Origin: Armatimonadota bacterium
GTDB taxonomy: Bacteria > Armatimonadota > Fervidibacteria > Fervidibacterales > Fervidibacteraceae
Length of the DNA stretch: 10,181 nt
Assembly (NCBI GenBank): GCA_026419315.1
Contig: JANZZQ010000017.1
Coordinates: 4,888-15,068 of the forward strand
Reading direction: 5' to 3'
This document shows, piece after piece, positions 1-6,097 of the stretch. The position numbers and the translations under genes were made by a program. Position 1 is the first letter of the stretch, and each line of letters starts with the position of its first letter. The notes under the pieces were generated by a model. It was given only the letters and a program-made list of their open reading frames with translations. It did not search any database and was not told the origin of the DNA.

Positions 1-141
1 ATATAATTCCGCGCTATACATGGCATTGGCACCGTCGCCGGCGGCGGTAATGACCTGGCGGAACTGCTTGGCGCGGCAATCCCCCGCGGCAAAAATGCCC
101 TCCGCGGACGTGCGCATATTGTCGTCCGTGATGATGTAGCC
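1..141 (-). CDS. Thioredoxin reductase (TrxB-like), C-terminal fragment, fused in frame to a foreign upstream sequence
   Basis: Read on the minus strand this stretch encodes about 47 residues typical of the C-terminal end of bacterial NADPH thioredoxin reductase: GYIITDDNMRTS, then GIFAAGDCRAK, then RQVITAAGDGANA, running off the left edge with SAELY. The FAAGD block is the FAD-binding motif, and the RQVITAAGDGA helix caps the flavin in this family. TrxR reduces thioredoxin with NADPH. Only the tail is present: the N-terminal FAD domain, NADPH domain and CxxC redox centre are absent, because upstream the same frame encodes a deacetylase-like protein. A hand count gives 85 G+C in the first 140 bases (61%), against 30 of 60 in 181-240. 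The family identity is secure. Whether this is a real gene at this locus is doubtful; it looks like the edge of a chimeric join. Confidence 0.75.
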
Positions 142-150
142 GCCATCGTG
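130..150. other. Chimeric junction between deacetylase-like and thioredoxin-reductase coding sequence
   Basis: Going down the minus strand, one open frame passes from a NodB-like deacetylase (ending roughly at FLKLCSEHDGG) to a thioredoxin reductase tail (starting roughly at GGYIITDD) without a stop. These two families are not known to be fused in this way, and neither is complete. GC content steps from about 50% to about 61% at the same place. The shared GG codons (144-139) could be a microhomology at the join, but the exact breakpoint cannot be fixed to better than about 20 bases from the sequence alone. Confidence 0.65.
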
Positions 151-726
151 TTCGCTGCAAAGTTTCAAAAAATCCTCCTGCATCGTTCTCAACCGCTTGC
201 TTCGGGGGACATCAAAGTAATGGTCAAAGGCGATGTGGTATTGAAGCGTTAAGTTGTTGGCAAACCAGAAAGGTTGCCCCCGTTGAAGGGCAAACGGGGA
301 ATCGCAAAAAACCGGGATATTCAACAGCGACATCGCGGCAGCAACTTGTGCTCCCCAACTGTTTCCGGGTTTGCACCATGCGGATGGATGTTGTCCGAGA
401 GATTCCCTAACTTCGTTGATGCCTTTCAATTCTGCCTTCAAGATTCGTTCTATCCCGTCCTGCCACCCACATTCATCCAAAATTTCAGCCCAAGTTGGAG
501 GGGTGGAGTGTTTGTCAGAGTGGTAAGCGATTTCGTGGGAAGCCATTGCTGCAAGGACATCTTGCCTCCCGCGAAGTTGTAACGCCCTCACCAATTCGCC
601 AACGACGCAAATGCAGGCAGTGATGCCGTGCCTGGTCATCGTTTCCGCCCACCACTTTTCTGCGTCGTCAGCAGCGGGCGTAATGTAATCTTCGCTGTCA
701 AACGAAAAAATAAGCCTCACCGCCAT
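142..726 (-). CDS. NodB-like polysaccharide deacetylase, N-terminal ~195 residues, 3' end replaced
   Basis: The frame opens with ATG at 726 (AGGTGG about 8 bases upstream; a GTG at 720 is an alternative), 35 bp after the rpsI stop. It has motifs of the carbohydrate-esterase-4/NodB fold: SFDSEDY (D10, D13) near the start, as in the TFDD-type motif 1; then HEIAYHSDKHS, where H69-S-D-K-H73 matches the HxxxH metal-binding motif 2; then KPGNSWG (119-125) in the place of motif 3. GELVRALQLRGRQDV (43-57) also fits the divergent prokaryotic deacetylase-like proteins. Such enzymes are metal-dependent and usually remove acetyl groups from sugars; the substrate here cannot be told. No signal peptide is visible, which suggests a cytosolic protein. 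After about residue 195 the sequence becomes thioredoxin reductase, so the deacetylase C-terminus is missing. It is probably not part of the ribosomal transcription unit by function. Confidence 0.65.
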
Positions 727-761
727 CCTTAGCCCACCTTCGCCGAATTTTGAGAGGAAGA

Positions 762-1382
762 TTAGCGCTTTCGGAACTGGAAGCCTCGCCTTGCTCTTTT
801 ATGCCCATATTTCTTCCGTTCCTTTGCTCGAGGGTCGCGAGTGAGTAACCCATATCGGCGCAAAATCGGGCGCAATTCCTCATTCCAGACGACAAGGGCA
901 CGAGCAATGCCGTGCCTCAAAGCGCCCGTTTGCCCATGCAAACCTCCTCCCTTAGCCGTTGCCCTAACATCAAACATGCCGAGAGTGTTGGTAACGCGGA
1001 AAGGTTCAATGACTTCCTCATAGAGGGAGATGCGGGTCACATAGTCCAACAAAGGTCGGTCGTTGACAATGATTTGCCCTGTCCCTCCAGGAATAAGCCA
1101 AACCCGAGCAACTGCCTCCTTTCGTCGCCCGGTGGCGTAAAACCTGATTTCACCTTTAGGGGTGATGTCAATCTTGCCCTCCCTCTTCTTGATAGGTTGT
1201 GTAGGCAAAGCGACTGTAGGCAAAGGCTCAGTGCCCGTTTCCGCCGAAGTTGTTTGTTCAGCGGATGTTGTTGTCAATGGTTCTTGGGCTTCGGCTGCTC
1301 GTTCCGTTTCAGCTGATTCTGTCGCACCCATTGACGTTTGTTTGGTTTCTTGAATCTCTGGAACTTGCTGTTCCATGTTCAC
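762..1382 (-). CDS. rpsI: 30S ribosomal protein S9 with long N-terminal extension
   Basis: S9 is a small-subunit protein whose C-terminal tail reaches the P-site tRNA. The conserved body starts at about residue 79 (IRFYATGRRKEAVARVWL) and continues through LHGQTGALRHGIARAL (about 148-163) to the basic tail KKYGHKRARRGFQFRKR, ending KR as expected. The usual length is about 130 residues; this protein has 206. The extra 76-78 residues are low-complexity, rich in Glu, Thr, Ala, Gln and Ser, and strongly acidic until a short basic patch (KKREGK, 65-70). The start is GTG at 1382, six bases after AGGAGG; the ATG at 1376, 12 bases after it, is the alternative. No internal start with a strong ribosome-binding site near the body was evident, so the extension appears to be translated. 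It lies 43 bp after rplM, the classic rplM-rpsI pair. Confidence 0.96.
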   Translation of the reverse strand: MNMEQQVPEIQETKQTSMGATESAETERAAEAQEPLTTTSAEQTTSAETGTEPLPTVALPTQPIKKREGKIDITPKGEIRFYATGRRKEAVARVWLIPGGTGQIIVNDRPLLDYVTRISLYEEVIEPFRVTNTLGMFDVRATAKGGGLHGQTGALRHGIARALVVWNEELRPILRRYGLLTRDPRAKERKKYGHKRARRGFQFRKR

Positions 1383-1425
1383 TCGGCACCTCCTGAACTT
1401 ATCTCTCCCAAAACTCGTTTCATTC

Positions 1426-1890
1426 TCATTGTGCGGGCACAGGGACTCGCGTGTTCGTAAGTGAAAGCGGCTGTGGCTTTTGAGCCTGATGAGGATGGTT
1501 GGGACCGCAATAAACCCTCAATCGCTTTAACATTCGCGCCCTCAACCGATTTTTGGGCAGCATTTTTGACACTGCCAGTTCAATAACTCGTTCTGGACGA
1601 TTCTCAAGCATCCATCGGTAACTGTAAGCCTTCAAGTTACCCAACCGCCCTGAGTGGCGGTAGTGGAACTTTTGATCCAACTTTTTGCCCGTCAATTTCA
1701 CTTTCTCTGCGTTGACGACGATAACGAAATCGCCAATGTCCAAATTGGGCTGCCATTGAGGCTTGTGCTTGCCCATCAAGATGCGGGCAATTTCGCTGGC
1801 GAGCCGTCCCAAGATTTTGCCCTCTGCATCAACGACCCACCAACGACGCTCAACGGTTTTTGGGTCAATCCAAGTTGTCTTGTTCGCCAT
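1426..1890 (-). CDS. rplM: 50S ribosomal protein L13
   Basis: L13 is an early-assembly protein of the large subunit that binds 23S rRNA. Family hallmarks are WWVVDAEGKILGRLAS (17-32), the HKP segment (42-44), GDFVIVVNAEKVKLTGKK (53-70), the YRHSGRLGNLK block, and MLPKNRLRARMLKRLRVY near the end. At 154 residues it is slightly longer than the usual 142-150 because of a Pro/Gln-rich tail. The ATG at 1890 follows AAAGGGGG by about 10 bases. It begins 94 bp after the last stop of the broken coiled-coil gene and is followed by rpsI, as in most bacteria. Confidence 0.98.
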   Translation of the reverse strand: MANKTTWIDPKTVERRWWVVDAEGKILGRLASEIARILMGKHKPQWQPNLDIGDFVIVVNAEKVKLTGKKLDQKFHYRHSGRLGNLKAYSYRWMLENRPERVIELAVSKMLPKNRLRARMLKRLRVYCGPNHPHQAQKPQPLSLTNTRVPVPAQ

Positions 1891-1988
1891 AACCGAACTT
1901 CCCCCTTTACGGTGTTTTCGGTTGAATCCCTCTTTGCTGCGTTGTCATTTTCCAACAGTCGCCTTAGATGGGCAACTTCTTCCCTCAC
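1891..1988 (-). pseudogene. Frame-shifted remnant of the coiled-coil gene's C-terminus
   Basis: Just where the preceding frame ends (TTGTGA), the next frame opens with GTG at 1988 and reads REEVAHLRRLLEN, a leucine-heptad helix that naturally continues the charged helix ending EAQAEQL. It then becomes DNAAKRDSTENT and runs without a stop out of frame into rplM, reaching a stop at 1776. The most economical reading is that the original gene continued here and a one-base indel separated this tail. A separate GTG-started small gene overlapping the TGA is possible but less likely, because it would overlap rplM by more than 100 bases. The stretch also carries the rplM ribosome-binding site; no convincing promoter was seen. 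Confidence 0.4.
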
Positions 1989-2353
1989 AATTGCTCTGCT
2001 TGGGCTTCAACAACTTTCTGCCTCGCTTGCGTCTCCTTGACCATTTCCGTGGCATTCAAACGGTCCAAAATGGCTGCAAAACCAATTAAGTGTGCCATTG
2101 CGCCTCCAACTGTAATGGCTTGCCAAACTTTTGTAAACCCCTTAGCCGTTTGCTGTTGAAAAGCGACAATTTGCTATTGCACAGCAGTAAACCTTTCATC
2201 CATTTGCCGCCGCAAAACTTGAATGAGTTCACTTTGATGCTGCAGAGTTACCTGAATCGCTTTCAGTTCGGGCACAAGCAAGTCCTGAATGACTTGCCTT
2301 AGCCCTTCCACGAAACCTTTCGGATTGTCAAGCCGCTCCTTCTTCTGCGCCAT
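1985..2353 (-). pseudogene. Small coiled-coil protein gene interrupted by an in-frame TAG
   Basis: The frame starts with ATG at 2353, inside the end of truA (26-base overlap), with AAGG 9 bases and GGAGG 13 bases upstream. It encodes 59 residues (MAQKKERLDNPKGFVEGL..., rich in Leu, Gln and Glu with helical periodicity), then TAG at 2176-2174. The same frame then stays open for another 62 codons to TGA at 1987-1985. The second half is still protein-like: a Gln/Lys-rich helix, a hydrophobic stretch (about 79-96), and a charged helix ending KVVEAQAEQL. One C-to-T change of a CAG codon would explain the TAG. An internal ATG at 2098 has GGAGG five bases upstream, so a 37-residue product could be made separately. 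The protein resembles, from memory, small coiled-coil proteins repeated in some Armatimonadota-like genomes. I infer a decaying gene; readthrough or a sequencing error are alternatives. Function unknown. Confidence 0.6.
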
Positions 2354-3104
2354 CTTTAATGCCCTTCCTCCCGTATTTCACCCTCACCAGACACAGACCA
2401 TGTGGTGGTGCGGTTTTGCCTGCAACCGACCTGTCGCGAGCCTCAAGTATAGCCCTCATCTCCTCGGGAGACCTTTGCCCCAAGCCGATTTCAACCAGTG
2501 TCCCGACAATGATGCGCGCCATATGGTAAAGGAAAGCGTTGGCTTCCATCGTGATCGCGATGATACCTCTGCTTTTGGTAACGACAACCCGCCTCATTTC
2601 CCTGACCGTAGAACCCAAATCGCTGCCACTTGCGTGAAAGGAAGCGAAATCGTGAACACCAATTAGAAACTCCGCTGCTCGCCTCATCGCTTCCACATTC
2701 AGCGGTTCTGGAATGTGCCAGGCGTATCTCCTCAACAATGCTGACGGAACTGGGCGATTGTCAATTAGGTAGCGGTAGACACGACCGGTTGCATCAAAGC
2801 GCGGATGAAAATTTGGGCTAACTTCGGTTGCTCTCTTCGCCACGATATCTGCTGGCAAAAAGGAGTTTAGTGCTAAAGGCAGTCGTTCAACAGGGATGGG
2901 GCAACTCGTCCAAAAGCTGATAACTTGCCCCTCAGCGTGGACACCTGCATCCGTTCGCCCAGCCGCTTTAACACTCACGAAATGTCCCAACAAAGTTGTC
3001 AAGGTGCGTTCTAACTCCTCTTGGACAGTTCTCAACCCCTTTTGTCGTTGGAAGCCGTGAAAATCTGTGCCGTCGTATCCAATGACCAGCTTAATGTGCC
3101 TCAT
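2328..3104 (-). CDS. truA: tRNA pseudouridine(38-40) synthase TruA
   Basis: TruA converts uridines 38, 39 and 40 in the tRNA anticodon arm to pseudouridine. The N-terminus YDGTDFHGFQRQ (10-21) and the catalytic block AAGRTDAGVHAEGQVISF are diagnostic; the catalytic aspartate is D52 (D60 in E. coli). Other family segments are RFDATGRVYRYLI (about 103-115), HDFASFHASG (about 150-159), NAFLYHMARIIVGTLVEIG in the C-terminal half, and the end APPHGLCLVRVKY. The length of 258 residues is normal. The ATG at 3104 lies 31 bp after the rplQ stop and has no clear Shine-Dalgarno sequence, so translation may depend on ribosomes leaving rplQ. A rplQ-truA-rplM-rpsI order is common in Gram-positive-type genomes. 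Confidence 0.97.
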   Translation of the reverse strand: MRHIKLVIGYDGTDFHGFQRQKGLRTVQEELERTLTTLLGHFVSVKAAGRTDAGVHAEGQVISFWTSCPIPVERLPLALNSFLPADIVAKRATEVSPNFHPRFDATGRVYRYLIDNRPVPSALLRRYAWHIPEPLNVEAMRRAAEFLIGVHDFASFHASGSDLGSTVREMRRVVVTKSRGIIAITMEANAFLYHMARIIVGTLVEIGLGQRSPEEMRAILEARDRSVAGKTAPPHGLCLVRVKYGRKGIKDGAEEGAA

Positions 3105-3135
3105 AAGCGTTGAGCGTCAAGGGTTGCCCGCTCAT

Positions 3136-3498
3136 TCACTCCACAAGCATCAAAACCGCTTCTTCAGCGGCATCGCCTCTTCGCATGCCTGCTTTGATGA
3201 CACGAGTATAACCTCCATCCCGGTCTTTATACCTTGGCGCGATTTCTTTGAAAAGTTTGGTGACAACTTGGCGTCGCAGTGGATTGGGGATGTATTCGGC
3301 AATAAGGCGGCGAGCAGCAACGGTGTCCTCTTTGGCGACGGTAATCAGTTTTTCCGCAATTCTTTGCGCTGCTTTTGCCCTCGTGTAGGTTGTCTCAATT
3401 TTTTCGTGGATGAAGAGGGACGCGACCAAATTCCTCAACATGGATTTTCGGTGAGACGGGAATCGCCCGAGCAGTTTGTAGTCCTTCTTGTGTCGCAT
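3136..3498 (-). CDS. rplQ: 50S ribosomal protein L17
   Basis: L17 is a large-subunit protein. The N-terminus has the family signature (KLLGRFPSHRKSMLRNLV, 8-25) and the IHEKIETTYTRAKAAQRIAEKLI block (30-52). The C-terminal half contains KLFKEIAPRYKDRDGGYTRV and ends with AVLMLVE. At 120 residues it is a normal length. The ATG at 3498 is three bases after the rpoA stop, with GGTGA seven bases upstream, so it is very probably co-translated with rpoA. In nearly all bacteria rplQ follows rpoA directly. Confidence 0.98.
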   Translation of the reverse strand: MRHKKDYKLLGRFPSHRKSMLRNLVASLFIHEKIETTYTRAKAAQRIAEKLITVAKEDTVAARRLIAEYIPNPLRRQVVTKLFKEIAPRYKDRDGGYTRVIKAGMRRGDAAEEAVLMLVE

Positions 3499-3501
3499 TC
3501 T

Positions 3502-4476
3502 TCAGTCACCCCACTCCTCGCGGAAGTAGTAACCAAGTTCGCGCAGCCTTTCCTCTATCTGCTGCAAGGATTGTTCCCCAAGACCTGAGACCCGGTCCAG
3601 AAGTTCTCCACGGGTGTAACTTGTCAGTTCTTGGATTGTCGTGATGCCGTTTCTACGCAGCACATTGACGATTCGGGTTGGCAAGCCCAGCCGCTCTATG
3701 GGGTCTCCCCCGGAAACAACCCCCTCCTCAACACCTAACTCCTGCAGGACAAACTGTCTCGCCATGCCGAGCGGCTGGAGCAATCTCAAGTGTTCAATGA
3801 GCAACTGTGCTGCTTCCACAACTGCTTGGTCCGGCTCAATCGCTCCGTTGGTCCAAACTTCCAAAATCAACCTGTCGTAGTCGCTGCGAACTCCAACACG
3901 CGTCGGTTCAACGATGAAATTGACTTTCTTGACGGGCGAGAAAATCGCATCAACGGGGATCGTGCCCAACGGCAGTTTTGACCTGTCAATCCTTTCCAAC
4001 GGCAAATAACCTTTACCGACCCTGATGGTCAGTTGCATGTCCAGAAAAGCCTTACTATCTGTCAAGGTTGCGATGTGGACTTCCGGATTGGCGACTTCAA
4101 AGCCGTAAGGCATTTGGATGTCAGCTCCTGTGACCTCTCCCTCCCCGCGGACTTGAATTCTCGCTGTGTAGGGAATCCTCGGGTTGATGGTGGGCAGCGG
4201 ACGGATGGCAACTTCCTTCAGGTTCAGGATGATTTCAAGGACATCCTCTTTGATGCCGGGGATAGTGGTGTATTCGTGGGGCACACCCTCAATCCAAACC
4301 TCCGTGATCGCTGCCCCCAAGATGTCATTGAGCAGAGTTCGGCGCAAAGCGTTCCCAAGGGTCGTTCCCAAACCGGGTTCGAGCGGAGCAATCTCGTATT
4401 TTGCGTAACGGGCTTCCCTCACCAACTCTTTGATTTGTGGCATCACCAACAATCTTTCCATCGTCAGCATGTTCAT
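3502..4476 (-). CDS. rpoA: DNA-directed RNA polymerase alpha subunit
   Basis: Alpha forms the dimer on which core RNA polymerase assembles. The N-terminal domain is complete: PLEPGLGTTLGNALRRTLL (31-49) is the dimerisation signature, and KKVNFIVEPTRVG (183-195) and DYDRLILEVWTNG (199-211) are typical. The C-terminal domain (about 258-315) has the helix-hairpin-helix pattern ending SGLGEQSLQQIEERLRELGY. At 324 residues the length is normal. Against E. coli, R265, N268, G296 and S299 are kept (R268, N271, G300, S303), whereas C269, K298 and E302 appear as V272, Q302 and Q306. The start is ATG at 4476 with GGAGG four bases away; a second ATG at 4470 is better spaced and could be the true start. 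A hairpin lies in the 79-bp gap from rpsD. Confidence 0.98.
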   Translation of the reverse strand: MNMLTMERLLVMPQIKELVREARYAKYEIAPLEPGLGTTLGNALRRTLLNDILGAAITEVWIEGVPHEYTTIPGIKEDVLEIILNLKEVAIRPLPTINPRIPYTARIQVRGEGEVTGADIQMPYGFEVANPEVHIATLTDSKAFLDMQLTIRVGKGYLPLERIDRSKLPLGTIPVDAIFSPVKKVNFIVEPTRVGVRSDYDRLILEVWTNGAIEPDQAVVEAAQLLIEHLRLLQPLGMARQFVLQELGVEEGVVSGGDPIERLGLPTRIVNVLRRNGITTIQELTSYTRGELLDRVSGLGEQSLQQIEERLRELGYYFREEWGD

Positions 4477-4504
4477 TTCGCCTCCGTCACCTTGGCATCA
4501 AGCC

Positions 4505-4530
4505 AAAACCGCAGGAGAGATCCCTGCGGT
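4505..4530 (-). terminator. Terminator-like hairpin between rpsD and rpoA (possible attenuator)
   Basis: On the minus strand ACCGCAGG (4530-4523), a seven-base loop GATCTCT, and CCTGCGGT (4515-4508) form a perfect eight-base-pair stem, followed directly by three more T (4507-4505) and then GGCTT. The T run is short, so it would be a weak intrinsic terminator. It sits in the only stem-loop-bearing spacer of the alpha operon, upstream of rpoA and directly after the S4 gene. Because rpoA must be expressed, partial attenuation, RNA processing or protein binding are the plausible roles. Confidence 0.4.
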
Positions 4531-4555
4531 CAGGCTTGTAGAGTGCTCAAATTGA

Positions 4556-5179
4556 TTAGCGGGAGTAGAACTCAACAACCAAGTTCTCATCAACGGGGAC
4601 GTCAATTTGGTCGCGAGTCGGCAAACTAAGAACTCGCCCAGTCAAAGAATTCGTATCGCGACTAAGCCACGATGGAACCGTCCAGTCCCCCCGCACCTCA
4701 ATCGCTCGTTGGACATCAGGGTTATCTCTCATGTCCTCTTTGACAGCGATAACATCCCCAGCATCAACAAGATAAGACGGGATGTCAACGGTCTTACCGT
4801 TTACAGTGATATGCCCGTGCACAACCAACTGTCTGGCATGGTTTCGGGAAAGGGCGAAACCCAGGCGATAAACAACATTGTCAAGTCGGCGCTCCAGCAA
4901 TTGTAAGAAGTTTTCGCCGGTGTTACCTGGCATCTTGGTCGCCATCTCAAAATAGCGGACGAACTGTTCCTCACGGACGTTGTAAATTCGGCGCAGTTTT
5001 TGCTTTTCCCTCAATCGCTTCCCGTATTCGGTTTGCTTGCGCCTCAGTTCACCGTGCTGCCCAGGCGGTTGCCTTCTCCTGTCCAAAACGCACTTCGTCA
5101 CGCACTTTTCGCCTTTCAGAAACAATTTCACGCCTTCCCTTCGGCACAATCGGCAAACAGGACCAATGTAGCGTCCCAT
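4556..5179 (-). CDS. rpsD: 30S ribosomal protein S4 (zinc-binding form)
   Basis: S4 nucleates 30S assembly by binding the 16S rRNA 5' domain and lines the mRNA entry channel. The N-terminus MGRYIGPVCRLCRREGVK carries C9 and C12, with C26 and C30 following, a four-cysteine zinc site like that of the Thermus protein. RRRQPPGQHG (34-43) and EKQKLRRIYNVREEQF are family hallmarks, and the S4 RNA-binding domain starts near LERRLDNVVYRLGFA with NHARQLVVHGHITVNGK. At 207 residues the length is standard. AAGGAGG lies 11 bases before ATG 5179. S4 is the translational repressor of its own operon in E. coli and Bacillus; whether it acts on this operon is not shown by the sequence. Confidence 0.98.
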   Translation of the reverse strand: MGRYIGPVCRLCRREGVKLFLKGEKCVTKCVLDRRRQPPGQHGELRRKQTEYGKRLREKQKLRRIYNVREEQFVRYFEMATKMPGNTGENFLQLLERRLDNVVYRLGFALSRNHARQLVVHGHITVNGKTVDIPSYLVDAGDVIAVKEDMRDNPDVQRAIEVRGDWTVPSWLSRDTNSLTGRVLSLPTRDQIDVPVDENLVVEFYSR

Positions 5180-5203
5180 GCAATCGTTCGCCTCCTTGCA
5201 AAT

Positions 5204-5605
5204 CTAAACTCTTCTTCGCCCCGCTGGTCTGCAACCGTTGTGGGGCGTTGGTGTGATGTCTTTGATAGTGCCAATTTCAAAGCCCAGCGCTTGCAAAGCT
5301 CGAACCGCTGTATCTCGCCCCGGACCAGGTCCTTTGACGAGAATGTCCAGTTTTTTGACCCCCATGTCCATCGCTTTCTTCCCTGCGGTTTGTGCTGCCA
5401 ATTGGGCGGCGTATGGAGTCCCTTTCTTCGTTCCCTTAAATCCGACTGTCCCGCCACTCGCCCAAACCAGTGTGTTGCCCTGTGGGTCGGTGATGGTCAC
5501 AATTGTGTTGTTGTAGGTTGACTGTATGTGTGCGACGGCATGAGTTATCACCCTTCTTTCCCTTCGCCTTCTCTGCCCTCTTCTCGCCGTCTTTTTCTGA
5601 GCCAT
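5204..5605 (-). CDS. rpsK: 30S ribosomal protein S11
   Basis: S11 sits on the platform of the small subunit near the mRNA exit. Diagnostic segments are HIQSTYNNTIVTITDPQGN, SGGTVGFKGTKKGTPYAAQ, VKGPGPGRDTAVRAL and the C-terminal ITPTPHNGCRPAGRRRV. I choose ATG at 5605 (133 residues, MAQKKTARRG). The frame is open up to a GTG at 5617, but that codon overlaps the GGAGG, which lies 11 bases before the ATG. The spacer from rpsM is 90 bp, longer than most in this operon. GCRPAGRRRV replaces the more common GCRPPKRRRV at the very end. Confidence 0.97.
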   Translation of the reverse strand: MAQKKTARRGQRRRRERRVITHAVAHIQSTYNNTIVTITDPQGNTLVWASGGTVGFKGTKKGTPYAAQLAAQTAGKKAMDMGVKKLDILVKGPGPGRDTAVRALQALGFEIGTIKDITPTPHNGCRPAGRRRV

Positions 5606-5695
5606 TCTTTTTCGCACCTCCGTTCAAAAGGCGTTAAAGTATGCCATGCTGTTTAGACAATGTTCAGGTCGCAGTTTCGGTGTCAGCGCCTCTGA

Positions 5696-6085
5696 TTAGC
5701 CTTTCTTCTTTGACCGCTTACCCTTCTTCGTTCCAACAGTCTTTCTCGGACCTTTCCGAGTTCTCGCATTCGAGCGAGTTCTTTGCCCGCGAACGGGCAG
5801 ACCTGCCAAATGCCTTCGTCCCCTGTAGCATCCGATGTCAATGAGCCGTTTAATGTTCTCGGCAATTTCGCGTCTCAGATCTCCTTCTACTTTGTAGTTG
5901 CGTTCAATGTAATCGCGCAGCCTCGCCAATTCTTCGTCGCTGAGTTCCCCCAGTTTCCTCATGGGGTCAATCCCGACGGCTTCGCAGGCTTTAATTGCCA
6001 AAGTTCGCCCTACCCCGTAGATGTAAGTCAACCCAATGAAGAGCCGCTTGTTGTCAGGGATGTCAACTCCAGCGATTCTCGCCAT
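5696..6085 (-). CDS. rpsM: 30S ribosomal protein S13
   Basis: S13 is in the head of the small subunit, contacting the P-site tRNA and the bridge to the 50S. The N-terminus MARIAGVDIPDNKR, the YGVGRTLA helix-two-turn-helix region, GCYRGRRHLAGLPVRGQRT and SNARTRKGPRKTV are conserved. The C-terminal tail is lysine-rich (KKGKRSKKKG), as in many S13 proteins. At 129 residues it is slightly longer than the usual 118-125. The ATG at 6085 lies 12 bases after the rpmJ stop with GGTGAAGG just upstream, so the two are probably translationally coupled. Confidence 0.98.
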   Translation of the reverse strand: MARIAGVDIPDNKRLFIGLTYIYGVGRTLAIKACEAVGIDPMRKLGELSDEELARLRDYIERNYKVEGDLRREIAENIKRLIDIGCYRGRRHLAGLPVRGQRTRSNARTRKGPRKTVGTKKGKRSKKKG

Positions 6086-6097
6086 TCATCCTTCACC

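Noticed and set aside
274..582. Plus-strand open frame of 102 codons
   Set aside because: It is antisense to the deacetylase frame, which has recognisable catalytic motifs; there is no independent support for it.
1891..1984. Possible promoter for rplM (TTGCCC, 17 bases, GAAAAT)
   Set aside because: The -10 match to TATAAT is poor, and the stretch is better explained as coiled-coil gene remnant plus the rplM ribosome-binding site.
3092..3135. Fourteen-codon frame starting directly after the rplQ stop (TGAATG) and ending just inside truA
   Set aside because: No ribosome-binding site of its own and no conservation evidence; too short to call, although reinitiation coupling to truA cannot be excluded.
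3067..3588. Plus-strand open frame of 173 codons opposite rplQ and the truA/rpoA ends
   Set aside because: It lies antisense across three conserved genes and has no recognisable domain; it is a shadow frame.
5606..5695. Possible promoter or leader in the 90-bp rpsM-rpsK spacer (TTGTCT, CATACT, AGGCG...CGCCT)
   Set aside because: The spacing between the boxes is wrong for a sigma-70 promoter, and the inverted repeat has a very long loop; nothing convincing.
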